A stretch of DNA of 64,000 nucleotides from Botryococcus braunii (lineage: Eukaryota > Chlorophyta > Trebouxiophyceae): contig MVGU01001627.1 of NCBI GenBank assembly GCA_002005505.1, positions 1-64,000 on the forward strand, written 5' to 3'. The notes under the pieces were generated by a model. That model was not told where the DNA came from. It did not search any database and saw only the letters and a program-made list of their open reading frames with translations. Position 1 is the first letter of the stretch. The number at the start of each line of letters is the position of its first letter. Position numbers and translations under genes: made by a program. Shown piece by piece: positions 21,825-31,825 of this stretch.

Positions 21825-22895
21825 TTGGCCTATTTGTCTTCACCCTCTGAACCCTTTGAGTTGGTAGTACCTAAGAAAAATTGTGCAGAGGCTTGCTTGC
21901 ATGATTTCTTTGCAAAAAGAAAACATGATCCCAGCCTTGGTACCTGCTTTGTTATTAGTCAAAAAGCATGGAAAAGCAGGAGGTTTTTCTTAGAGTACAG
22001 GACAAAGGCCAAATTAAAAGGTCTTTCTAGGGGATGTAGGGGAGAACAATTTATGTTCTCGGGCAAGGCAGGAATATTTCCTTTTTCATTTGTGCTTGCA
22101 TGTGTCATGCCACAACCATCTTGTCATGTAGGGCATGTGGGAAATCTCTCACCACTCAACCTGACTTTTGCCGTTACTGTTCGAGGCATGGAGTTTCGTG
22201 CACTCATGGACACTGGGGCTACCCATTCCTTTGTCCGAGGCAAAGTACTACAAGGGCTTAGGTATCACAAGGAAGCAACAACAGTAGTCCTTGCAGATGG
22301 GTCATTGTCTGAAACCAAGGGGAAGGTTGACCTTAGTGTTAGGTTCACCCCTTCGGTAGTCACCCGCCATACTTTCTTTGTATGTGATTCTATCATGGAG
22401 GGAGTGGACCTCATTCTGGGACAAGACTGGATGTCTCCAAGGGAAGCCACAGTCAGTGTTGGGGTTGGGAAAGCACAAATAAAACATCAAGGGAAGTGGG
22501 TAACGTTGGACCCTCACAGGAAAGTCTTACCCTGCACGTTGCAATGGGGTATGACCATAGTGAGGAAGGGGAAGAATAAATTGGACCAATGGAAACTTTG
22601 TCTGTTGAATGTTGTCATGAGACCTGAAGAGTATGTATGGGATGAGCAGGAGTCATCCCGGGAGGAAAACGGGCTCGATCCCTCCGACGACGAATTTCAC
22701 ATCTCCTCAACCAACTCCACGGGACCGGGTACCCAGGGCGGGCCGGTCCCGGAATTATTCTCGGAACCCCCAGTGGAGGGGGAGGAAGAGGGAATAATAG
22801 AGGAGGAGGAGGAACAAACGTCGTCGTCGGGTAAGCTCACGGGATCCTTGGGACTGGAGGAGGTGTTGAAGGGCAAACCGGAACAATTGGGGTGC
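21825..22895 (+). pseudogene. Protease region of Gy2 pol
   Basis: Pol N-terminus with the retropepsin motif [15 protein letters not shown] (DTG) and DLILGQDW, followed by an acidic Asp/Glu-rich linker. No ATG is obvious at the start of the frame, 10 bases after the gag stop. The correct frame is lost near 22895. The apparent extension to 23030 reads out of frame. Confidence 0.85.
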
Positions 22896-23593
22896 TCCTT
22901 AGGGAGTACAGTGATTTGTTTCCTCAAGGTTTGCGAGGATTGCCACCGCACAGACAGGTGTATCACACCATCAGGATACAACCTGGCTCTGTACCTCCTA
23001 ATAAGCCTGCTTATCGTTTATCTTCTCTAGAAATGGAAGAGTGTACTAAAACAGTGGATGAGCTTCTCGCATTAGGGCACATCCGGCCCAGTCACTCACC
23101 TTATGCATCTCCTGTTCTTTTTGTTAAAAAGAAGGAAGGAACTTATAGGATGGTAATTGATTATAGAGCTGTCAACCAGATTACCATTCCGGATAGGTAC
23201 CCCTTGCCCCGGATTGATGATTTGCTTGATAGGCTCAAAGGAGCAAAGGTCTTCTCAAGCCTGGACATATTGAGCGGATACCATCAAGTCCGGCTTAAAG
23301 AAATAGATATCCCAAAGACAGCATTTAGAACACCATTTGGGTTGTACGAGTTTCTGGTGCTCCCCTTTGGTTTAACGAATGCTCCGGCCACTTTTCAGCG
23401 GCTGGTGAATGAAATCTTCCATGATTTCATTCAGGAGGGATTTGTCGTTGTCTATTTGGATGATGTGCTCATTTTTAGCAAGGATGAAAACATGCATTAT
23501 GTTCATTTGGAAAAAGTCTTCGCTCGCTTGCGAGAGAAGCAACTCTTTGCCAAGCTACCCAAGTGTGAGTTCATGCGTTCTGAACTTCGATAA
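22892..23593 (+). pseudogene. Reverse transcriptase of Gy2
   Basis: Ty3-type [75 protein letters not shown], catalytic [11 protein letters not shown], and thumb region LPKCEF. It stops at TAA (23591), where G and other family members have Tyr in the ELRYLGHIIG position. The stop is therefore a point mutation that removes RNase H and integrase from the same protein. Confidence 0.94.
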
Positions 23594-25500
23594 TTGGGGC
23601 ATATCATTGGAAGGGATGGATTAAAGGTGGACCCACAAAAGGTGGAAGTAGTCAAGGAATGGCCCGTACCCAAAAACACCACGGATGTCCGTAGGTTTCT
23701 GGGCCTTGCAAACTACTTCAGGAAGTTTATCAGGGACTTTAGTGCCATCGCTGCTCCTTTAACAAAGTTGTCAAGCAGCAAGAGGGCATGGGAATGGGAA
23801 TTGGAACAGGAGGAATCTTTTTCAGCATTGAAGACTGCTTTGGTAGAGGCCCCTATCTTATCACTACCTGATCTTCGGAAACCATTCCAAGTGACATGTG
23901 ATGCAAGTGATTTTGGGGTGGGAGCCGTTCTCATGCAGGACGGGAAAGTAGTAGCATACTATAGCAAAAAGTTGAATAGTGCAGAGCGTAACTATTCTGC
24001 TACGGAAAGGGAATTGCTGGCTGTAGTGTATGCTCTACAGGAATGGAGATGTTATGTGTTAGGAAAGCCAGTCACTGTAACCACTGACCATAAGTGTAAT
24101 ACCTTTTTGCAACAACAGGCAGGACTTAACCCGAGAAGAGCTACGTGGGCTGAGCGATTGCAGGAGTTTGACATACTCTGGGTTTGGGAGCCAGGCAAGA
24201 CTAACGTCGCAGATGCCTTGTCCAGGGTCCCAATCCTTGCGGCCAGGCAGCTCCGACGCAATGTCGAGCCAGCGGAGCCCGAGCTCAGGAGTGTCAAGCC
24301 CCGGGTCGCAATGGACTCCGGCGGAAGGGTCCGCCCGAGCGGAGTCACCCAGCAGCTTGACACGTGTGAACCCTTCCTGGAGTTAGTAAAGAGGGCTTAC
24401 ATGGATGATGAGTGGTTGGGAAAGAGGTCGAACAGAAGCAAGGTGCCTTTCAGGAATGGGATATGGGAAGGAGGGAAGGAGGGACGGAAGTATGTCCCAG
24501 GGCATTATGAGGTGAAGGATGGGGAAGGAGTCGTGGGGAGAAACCTAAGACAAGATATACTCAAGGCATTGCATGAACCTTTGTATGTGGGACACCCTGG
24601 TTTTGCCAAGATGTATGAACTGGTGAAACGGGAATGGTGGTGGCCGGGAATGACAGAGGACGTGCGGGAATATGTTGCCTACTGTGATTCTTGTCAAAGG
24701 GTCAAAGCTTCAAACAAGTTGCCCGCAGGCCTCCTTCACCCCTTGCAAATCCCGACTAGGAAATGGCAAAGCATTTCCATGGATTTCATAACGGGGTTGC
24801 CACGGAGTGCAAACGGGAATGATGCCATATGGGTTGTGGTGGACCGGTTAAGTAAGTGTGCTCACTTTGTGCCCACCACCACAAAAGCTGACTCATATGA
24901 TGTAGCAGTTTTGCTAAGGGATAAAGTCTGGAGATACCACGGATTTCCAGAGGAACTTGTGTCGGATAGGGATCCTAAGTTTGTGAGTAAATTTATGGAT
25001 ATACTCCTAAATTTAACAGGCTGCAAACCTGCACGGTCTACAGCCTATCACCCACAATCTGACGGACAAACGGAACGGGTTAACAGGATTCTTGAGGACT
25101 ACCTCAAAAATTATGTTTGGGATAAGCCTAAAGAATGGGAAAACCATCTGGCTGTTGCAGAGTTTGCCTATAACAATACATGGCAAGCCTCGATCAACAC
25201 CACACCGTTCCGCTTGACATATGGACAGGACCCAAACATTCCATTTTCTATGGGACACATGGAGGGGGGAAAAGCAGATCGGGCAGATCTTTTCCTCCGG
25301 AAGATGCAAGACTCCCTTACTCTTGCACGGAAGTTTTTGGCTGCAGCTCAGGAGCGGCAGGCGGCCCAGGCGAACCGCCACCGTCGGGCTGTGATCTATA
25401 AAGAGGGGGACCTTGTTCTCCTTCGGACGAAGTTCCCAGCCGCCCTGACGTCGCAGAAGTACATAAAGCTTGCGCCGGATTGGACCCTTCCGGGTCACTG
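23594..25500 (+). pseudogene. RNase H and integrase of Gy2
   Basis: Continues in the RT frame after the TAA: the [14 protein letters not shown] connection, RNase H (CDASDFGVGAVL, YSATERELLAVV, TTDHKCNTFL), the integrase zinc finger (HPGFAKMY, WWWPGM, CDSCQRVK) and DDE core (SMDFITGLP, VSDRDPKFVS, HPQSDGQTERVNR). The reading diverges from the G homologue after about 25480, so a frameshift lies there. Confidence 0.93.
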
Positions 25501-25565
25501 CCGTCCATCCCAACTCTGTTTAGCTGGACGTCCCCGCCGCCCTGAAGTTTCACCCACGCATAAAC

Positions 25566-25907
25566 GTGGAATATGTGGACCTCTACAAGGGGCCACGTAA
25601 CCCAGACCGCCTCAGCATTTACAAATACCAGCCGGGACCACGCATGGTCAAGGGCGATGACGGCACGGAGCATGCCGAGTACGTCGTGGACGGCATCCTC
25701 GGTCACCGTCCCTTGATGAAGGGGAACCGGGCCCTCCACTTCCCGGACGGTACCCCAGCCTACCAGTACTGGGTACTGTGGTCAGGTAATGACGTCGGAG
25801 ACGACTGGGAGCCCTTGGGCATGTTCGACCACGCAAAGGACACCATCAACGCCTACCACCGTCACCAGGAGTTGGGCCCGCCCAAGTGGGGCGAGACGGC
25901 CGTTTGA
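25566..25907 (+). pseudogene. Chromodomain end of Gy2 pol
   Basis: 113 codons in a shifted frame carrying AEYVVDGILGHR, then YQYWVLWSGNDVGDDWEPL and DTINAYHRHQ. This is the aromatic/Trp/Glu pattern of a chromodomain, aligned with the end of G pol. In chromoviruses this domain guides integration to particular chromatin. Confidence 0.85.
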
Positions 25908-26944
25908 GGCCTTCCCCGTGCTGCCCGCTCCTCCGGTCTGTTACCTTGTCTTTGCTCTCTTTAGGAGGGAGTCCTTGTCGGGTACGCAAGGATCTGCACA
26001 GGCAAGCCGGTGGTAGGATTGCAAATGTGTGCACCCCCTCGGGATGGGATTGGGAGTGGGTCGCCCACTCCGGTGTGGTTGGACAGATGTCACACACCAT
26101 GGCATGTTGCAGCGAGGAGTATGCACGCTTTGGATAGGTGGGGGGGGAGTACACCTGCTAGCACAAGCAATCAGTTGTGGATCCTGGGCACTTTTTTGGT
26201 GATTGGTGGACTATGTGACTGGAGGGGACTTGGAAATTGGAGAGGGATTAGGGATTCTTCTATGTGACTGGCAGGTCTTGGACTGTCTATGTCAATAGGG
26301 GGGACTTGGACTCTCTTGAAATCTTGGACCTTGAAAGTTTGTGTTGTTGGGACTTTTGGGAACGTTGGACTTTGTTTCTTTGTTTCTTTGTTTGTTTGTT
26401 TGTTTGTTTGTTTGTTCCTTTTGGATCATGGTTCAGAGCCAACGCAACCCGAGTCGTTCGGCATGAACTGGAATATGTACCTTATGCGGATTTGTACAGT
26501 ATGTTGACTTGGGATCATCCATTATGGGAACGGGACTCATTGGGAGCTCTCCATGGAAGTTCCCTACTTTTTGGACCTAAGCACTTTAATTATTCTTTTG
26601 TGTTGTATGTTTTTGGATTAGATTTTTATGTTCTCTTGGACTTGGGAAATGGGATACTTGTTTTTCATGTTTGAACGTTTATTTCTTCATGTTTGTTCTT
26701 CGAATAAGATTAGACGCAAGTCTACCTAGTGTCGTAGAAAAGCCATAAAAAAATAAATGGCAAGGAAGTGTTGACGTAGTGTTTGTTTGGAAGTGGGGAC
26801 CCCATGAACCACCAATTCGGCAGGGGTCAGACGGCAGTTGGAGGTCTGGGCCATCCACTTTACCGGTTTCTCTGGTTGTTCTTCTCAGTGAAAATCCTCG
26901 AGTGGGTTTGCATGAGGACATGCAAAGGACTAAGGGGGGGATAA
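25908..26944 (+). other. 3' untranslated region and PPT of Gy2
   Basis: Noncoding. It includes a TTTG repeat near 26380-26415. It ends in an A/G-rich tract (AAGGACTAAGGGGGGGATAA, 26925-26944) that directly precedes the LTR start at 26945 and is the PPT. Confidence 0.8.
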
Positions 26945-26990
26945 TGTCACGGAATGCGAGGATTTCCGAGCATTTCGGGACATTTGCGGC
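26945..26990 (+). repeat. 3' LTR remnant of Gy2
   Basis: The first 45-46 bases match the 5' LTR start (one difference, TGTC for TGTA), then homology stops at CATTTGCGG. The next base pair begins LTR-4. Confidence 0.9.
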
Positions 26991-27430
26991 TGCATTGAGA
27001 AAGATGGTATAAAATATCAAAGATCAAATGTAGATTATCAATATACGTACACGTATATCATCCAGATATTGCACCAGTTCAATCAGGCACACATACTCAA
27101 TGGTGTCGAACTGGTGTACAATCAGATTAGACTGTTGCTTTCAGGGAATTGCTCACACACAGTGAGTAGAAGAGAAAGCAAGACAATAAGAGAACAGACG
27201 AGTCAAACAGGAGACGGCTTGAACAAGCCTTTAGAGAGCGAATGACTTACAACGTTGAACGAACGAACACACACTATATCTAATCTCACCTGCAAGATCC
27301 AAAGGTGTCAAAGATCAAATATAGATTATCAATATACGTACATGTATATCATCCTGTCAACGCACTAACACCTTAAGTATCTTGCATGATCTCTACATTA
27401 CTCCTCTAATACCAAGACGTCACACTGGGT
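26991..27430 (-). repeat. LTR-4 fragment, spliced-type leader copy
   Basis: Reads on the minus strand as an LTR 3' portion ending CTCAATGCA. Its layout parallels the H LTR: end of an intron-like segment (TTGACAG), exon 3-like GATGATATAC to CTTGCAG, GTGAGATTAG donor, then a second copy of exons 1-2-3 without introns. Exon 1 and exon 2 join at 27122/27123, exactly where 47108-47199 carries a 92-bp GT-AG intron. The inverted CACCAGTTC/GAACTGGTG pair near 27070-27115 lies in exon 2. The right edge is uncertain. Confidence 0.75.
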
Positions 27431-28010
27431 ACTTTCACGAGCCGGTACAATCGCGGCAGTTCGATTTGCTCAACTTTGGCGAGTTGTAGCGACTGCTGCA
27501 AGCCAAAAAAACATAAACCACCCAAGACCAACTTTGTAGATTGTTTGTTTATCTACGAGAACAGCTGGTTTTGGAGGGTGGGGGGCTTCTCTATGGGCGA
27601 GAAAGGAGGGTCGAAGTCGACCGTTTTAGCCCCAGATTTGGCTGGTGCGACAATTCTTCAAAACTGTCGAATATTTTTCATTCACGGCACTCGACCTTGG
27701 TGCCGTTAAATTGTTTGATGTCATTTGTAGTTTCACCCCACGTGCTTTTTTCAAGTAATAACAATGTTTTCAGGGTGATCCGGACGGCGGCCACTTCAAT
27801 GCTCCACTCTCGATTTTGTGCATGTTTTCGTGTTCAATACTATTTTTCCACATTACGCAGAAGATTTTAAGCCGTTGCATTGGACAATTACTATGCAGTC
27901 AAGAGTTCATGCGTTGAACACCTTACATTTCCCCTCAGGCCAGCATGCGGTGGAAAATGGTCATTAGGCATCTTGGGGCACTCTAATTACAGTAATCAAC
28001 ACTTAGGCCT
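27431..28010. other. No confident feature
   Basis: AT-richer sequence downstream of the stop of the minus-strand gene. It may hold its 3' UTR or the rest of LTR-4. I see no supported coding region. Confidence 0.5.
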
Positions 28011-28935
28011 TCAAACTCTGTCATCTGACGCCTCCATGCGGTCCAGGCAGATCATGTAAAGCTTATAGTAGGCAGCTTTTGACCCTCCCCCGGCGTCCTT
28101 GAGCCTTATGCCCGCCAATTTGGTGCCCTCGTGAGCCATCAGGGCTTTGAGGTGCGTGCGCAGGATCTGGGCAGCACCCGTCTGCTCCATGAGGGTATCA
28201 ACTTCTTGCTTGGTTTGTGCGGGCTGCATGGCCTGCAACGCTTGGGTGCGTTCCCGGCGGGCCTCTTCTTTCTTGCGTGCCTCTGCTTGCTGGCATTCAA
28301 AATGACTGTATTTCAGGCTCGCCGTTTCTCTGCGGTTGTCTGTGGTGGAGCTGAGGGACCTTGCTTCCTTCACAGCATATTGCAGGACCTTGGCGCGCTC
28401 GTCGGGAGGCATGGCGGCAACATCGGCAGCAACGTCATTAGTTCTCCACAAGATTTTTCCATTTACGCTCCTCGTGTCTGTGTTGGGAGCTTTCCTGTGG
28501 GCTGACTTGGTCATGCCAAGAATCCCTTCTGAAATGTTGGTAGAGGGGGGCATGTCCGGAAAGGACTCCAATTCTGCCGGGCTGAAGCGCTTTTCTACTT
28601 CAGTCTTGGTGTTGCGCCCACCAGGTAGCTGGTCTGCTGCGAATCTACGAAGGGTGGAACTGATGCTTGCGGCTGTATGGCTTGCCAGGCGTGCCAAAAG
28701 CGCATTCTCATCTTCACTCAAGCCAGCAGCAGCGTCCAGTACGGCTTGATGCAAGGCTCTGCGATTGTCAGTGCTGGCTGGGCTACCATCGAGTTCCCAG
28801 ATGACAAAGGAGCTGTCGAGCAAGAGGGCGTCATGCTTGATGTGGTCAAGCGCGTCAAGTGCACGAGGGTATATTCGCTCCCCATCCCATGCACTGTCCA
28901 TTTGCTGCAAAATATACAGGCCTGGTGCCCCGAAC
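28011..28935 (-). CDS. Host-like gene, last exon
   Basis: About 308 codons, read after acceptor GCGGTAG at 28936. The join restores a Phe-Arg-Phe-Gly codon run in phase. It contains a hydrophobic start (GLYILQQMDSAWDGERIYP), a Ser/Ala-rich middle, TKSAHRKAPNTDTRSVNGKI, a charged coiled-coil segment (KKEEARRERTQALQAMQPAQ) and ends ICLDRMEASDDRV stop. No domain is recognised. Confidence 0.8.
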
Positions 28936-29023
28936 CTACCGCACACAAAATAAGTATAAACCTACTAAGATTCCTGCTCTGCCTGATTGAACAGTGCGCT
29001 TGTGATGCATAAAAATGTCTCAC
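28936..29023 (-). other. 88-bp intron in host-like gene
   Basis: Minus strand CTTCAG|GTGAGACATT to TGCGGTAG|GTTCGG: canonical GT-AG, a T-rich 3' end, and phase conserved on both sides (TTC AG / G TTC). Without splicing, the upstream frame hits TGA at once. Confidence 0.85.
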
Positions 29024-30102
29024 CTGAAGTACCAAAGTCCATACACAATGAATTGTATAGCTGTGGGCTTGTCATTCAATGCGCTGATGACATTGCGCAC
29101 AATGTTGCTCCTGTCCTTTTCGCAAAGCTGGCCCAGAAAGGTCAGGATTCGCCCGCGGTCGCTCGTCACCACTGCGCAGGCATGTGCTTGCTCAAGGAAG
29201 CGAGCCTTGCTCTCGTGAGGGATGGCTGTGCTGACGTCACTCAGGAGTTGCATCGCCTTGAAGTGGCCTGCCAACCATTGCTGTCCTTGAGAATCTGATG
29301 GGGCCAAGAGCCCAGAGACAAGGTACGCGGCTTTCATGGCACCGCCAGTGGCTGATGCCCCTTGATCTTCTCGGACTTGCGCCTGATTTGGGAGGGGGAT
29401 AGGCATACTGTCAGGGGGCCAATGAAAGGTGTTGATAGCTGAATGTATGGCTTTCATTGCATTATCCACCTTGTGGGCATGGCAACCGAAGGTGACGACT
29501 TTTGGGGGCCGGATGTCAGGGTCCATGGCCTCCAAAACCCTCATCTGCTCCGCCTCAATGGCCTTGGCCGTAGCTGACTGAGCTGCTGCAGCGTGGTCAG
29601 ATTGTGTGGCACAACAACCACCACTGCCATCGCTGCCGCCTGCCAAGTTCATGAAGTCTGGGACCTCGCCCGTTACTGCAGCAGCTGCTTGTGTTAAGTT
29701 TTCAAGCCGCCGAGCAAGAGAGGTAACGATCGTGCTCGCCTTCTCATTTTGCACTGGTAGGGCTCCAAGAGAGTGGACCAAGGTTCCACTGCCGTCTTGT
29801 TTCTTTATGTACAATGTCGTAGCTGAAAAATGGGTACCTTTATGGGTTGTACAATCTCCTGCAACTCCAAATGCATTGACGCCCCTTTCCATCCATGTCA
29901 TTGCCCCCATGGCATCACTAAGGGGGGCCATTGCACGCATGATGCGCGTGCTGGTTGAGACTGAAGGGACATTGGTGAGGATGGCCACGCGCAGGAACAT
30001 GAGTACTACTTTCATGGCTAGGCCCGCGACACTAGCTGGTACCCCTATTTGAATAAGAGCCATTACAGTAAAACACACTTCTGCGGTGTACTCCAGGCCG
30101 CC
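29024..30102 (-). CDS. Host-like gene, exon 4 part c, transposase-like
   Basis: About 359 codons from the H insertion site to the donor at 29023. Motif order: a helical IQIGVPASVAGLAMKVV block, NVPSVSTSTRIM, then GDCTTHKGTHFSATTLYI (candidate first acidic residue of an RNase H-like fold), HSLGALPVQNEKASTIV, GGSDGSGGC (candidate second acidic residue) and FGCHAHKVDNAMKAI, resembling the Cys-x-x-His block of hAT-like transposases. Catalysis is not shown. It may be a domesticated transposase or an uncharacterised relative. The five bases at 30098-30102 are one TSD copy of H. Confidence 0.7.
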
Positions 30103-30199
30103 TGTTGGGTTTTGTACTTCATTATGTCATGTTAATTAACGTGCGTGCGTGCGTGCACGTGCGTGCGTGCGTGCGCACGTGCGTGCGTGCGTGCGCACG

Positions 30200-30247
<48 letters not shown>

Positions 30248-30590
30248 TGTGTGAAGGTACAATCACATGTAATAATTAGCTGTAAGTTAACCAAGCAGTT
30301 AACTCAAGGTAAAGACATCTTGACAATGGCTATGAACGATCAATCTATGAGTATTAATGCATTGAGAGATATTTATTCTATGGCTGTAAATACCTTCCAG
30401 CCTTTAGTGGCTGGAAGACATGCATCTAGAGTTAATAAATGTGTTACTGTAGGATAAGGGTCCAAATTCTGTGGATAGGAACCCTGAGCATGTCTCAATG
30501 TTCGTGAAAAAGGCCAGTAGCAGTGCTGGACAGCGCGTTTCCCACGCGCTGATCTAAGTACAGATAGCCAGAGAACCCGGACCACCAGGC

Positions 30591-31005
30591 AGTCATTCGA
30601 TCTCTTTGGCTTGTAAGCCGACTCCTGAATGGACTCATGTGAATTGCTTTCTTTCTCTCTCACTTGTTGTGAGTAACTTCTGTGGAAGCAATTGCTATAC
30701 GTGGTAAGTCGGGGCTCTGCCGGTCATGTTTTTGATCACGGCCATAAGTGCCGTTTTGATGATCAGAGACTAATATGGGTATGTGAATGTTGCAGAATTG
30801 TTCATCAGTTTGACGCTGTCGACTATGTATGTCTTGGTCAAACTGATTAAGTACATGGTAAGTCAGCTATGTGACGGCTGAGGGGTGCTTATAGATAAGG
30901 TTCATCATATGCAATTAACTAAAGGTGTTAGTGTGTTCACATGATGATATACTTGTGAGTATAGTCATCATTTATGATTAATATAACACCTTTGGATCTT
31001 TGCAG
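30591..31005 (+). other. Intron-containing leader copy in H LTR
   Basis: Exon 1 30591-30703, intron 1 30704-30795 (GTAAGT to TTGCAG, 92 bp), exon 2 30796-30857, intron 2 30858-30942 (GTAAGT to CACAT here, CACAG in the 3' LTR), exon 3 30943-31005 ending TTTGCAG, then a further donor GTAAGAC at 31006. Exon 2 contains inverted ATCAGTTTGAC/GTCAAACTGAT. Confidence 0.85.
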
Positions 31006-31048
31006 GTAAGACTAGTTAGTGTGTGTGTTCGTCCGACAGTAGTTTGTA

Positions 31049-31340
31049 AGTCATTCGATCTCTTTGGCTTGTTAAGCCGACTCCTGAATGGACTCATGTG
31101 AATTGCTTTCTTTCTCTCTCACTTGTTGTGAGTAACTTCTGTGGAAGCAATTGCTATACGTGAATTGTTCATCAGTTTGACGCTGTCGACTATGTATGTC
31201 TTGGTCAAACTGATTAAATTCATCAGTTTGACGCTGTCGACTATGTATGTCTTGGTCAAACTGATTAAGTACATGGATGACATACTTGTGAGTATAGTCA
31301 TCATTTATGATTAATATAACACCTTTGGATCTTTGCAGAT
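31049..31340 (+). other. Intron-free leader copy in H LTR
   Basis: Repeats exons 1, 2 and 3 of 30591-31005, joined at 31162/31163 and 31275/31276 with both introns missing to the base. It ends CTTTGCAG and joins ATCACA, the LTR end. The 3' LTR has the same arrangement. Confidence 0.87.
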
Positions 31341-31344
31341 CACA

Positions 31345-31361
31345 ATGGTACTGGGCCCACA
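31345..31361 (+). other. Putative primer-binding site of copia H
   Basis: ATGGTACTGGGCCCACA follows the LTR. It shares GGT..TGGGCCCAC with the initiator tRNA-Met anticodon-arm sites of A, B, E and F, but has AC where they have TA. The tRNA is therefore uncertain. Confidence 0.6.
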
Positions 31362-31364
31362 TCC

Positions 31365-31640
31365 ATGGGGTCTCGACGCTTAGAGGCGCAGCGAGCGAAC
31401 GCCACCCTCTTTGACGTTGAACATCTCCGCAGAGGATGCTTCTGCTGTGACGCCTGCGAAAAGTATTTTGTTGGGAAAGTCTCGTTAGTGCAAGTTGCAT
31501 CGGCCATCGATCGTGCCTGTTATCTATTTGAACGATATTGTGACATTGGACTTGCCTGGAAAGAAACACAAACGGACGTACGCATTGGAAGTGAAGTAAA
31601 GTATCCCTATCGACCGTTTAGGGAGCCGTTGGTTGACTAA
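31365..31640 (+). CDS. Leader ORF of copia H
   Basis: 91 codons between PBS and gag: Met-Gly-Ser-Arg-Arg start, CFCCDACEKYF (Cys-rich, possible metal site), QVASAIDRACYLFERYCDIG, and a YPYRPFREPLVD end. No family is recognised. Gag starts 185 bases downstream. It is similar in position, but not visibly in sequence, to leader ORFs in B, C and D. Confidence 0.45.
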   Translation: MGSRRLEAQRANATLFDVEHLRRGCFCCDACEKYFVGKVSLVQVASAIDRACYLFERYCDIGLAWKETQTDVRIGSEVKYPYRPFREPLVD

Positions 31641-31825
31641 GCTTGAAAGTTCTGGGAATTGAATTTTGTATAGCACAGGTATTGGGTTGGTTCACTGCAT
31701 AAAGAAGTTGAAGAGCTGTCAAACTCTGGCATTGAACGTCCCTTGAATACATCGCTGTATCGCTTGTTAATTGTAATTGAGATCCTTAAGTCATTGGCTG
31801 CTGAATTTGATTAAAGATTGCCTTC

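Larger units (their letters stand above)
19953..26990 (+). mobile_element. Ty3/gypsy chromovirus Gy2, 3' LTR truncated
   Basis: Plus-strand order LTR, PBS, gag, protease, RT, RNase H, integrase, chromodomain, PPT, partial LTR. This is the gypsy order with a C-terminal chromodomain. It is inserted in copia E after TTTCTGTCACAGG. The frame is broken near 22895, at a TAA at 23591, and near 25500. Only about 45 bp of the 3' LTR remain before LTR-4 begins at 26991. It is the same lineage as G, with similar LTR starts (TGTAACGGAATG and TGTGATGGAATG). Confidence 0.95.
30103..31344 (+). repeat. 5' LTR of copia H
   Basis: TGTTGGGTTT to CAGATCACA. It contains a TGCG microsatellite (30141-30250), an intron-containing leader copy (30591-31005) and an intron-free leader copy (31049-31340). 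In the second copy a 48-bp segment of exon 2 is duplicated (about 31167-31263). That duplication is not in the 3' LTR. Confidence 0.95.

Noticed and set aside
27476..27870. Plus-strand frames of 77 and 109 codons
   Set aside because: No motif, no splice or conservation support, and overlapping in two frames.
28131..30052. Plus-strand frames across the host-like gene
   Set aside because: The minus strand has the longer frames, phase-matched splice sites and continuity across both insertions.
30141..30250. TGCG array as a functional Z-DNA or regulatory element
   Set aside because: Its length differs greatly between the two LTRs of H, as expected for a microsatellite, and nothing shows a role.
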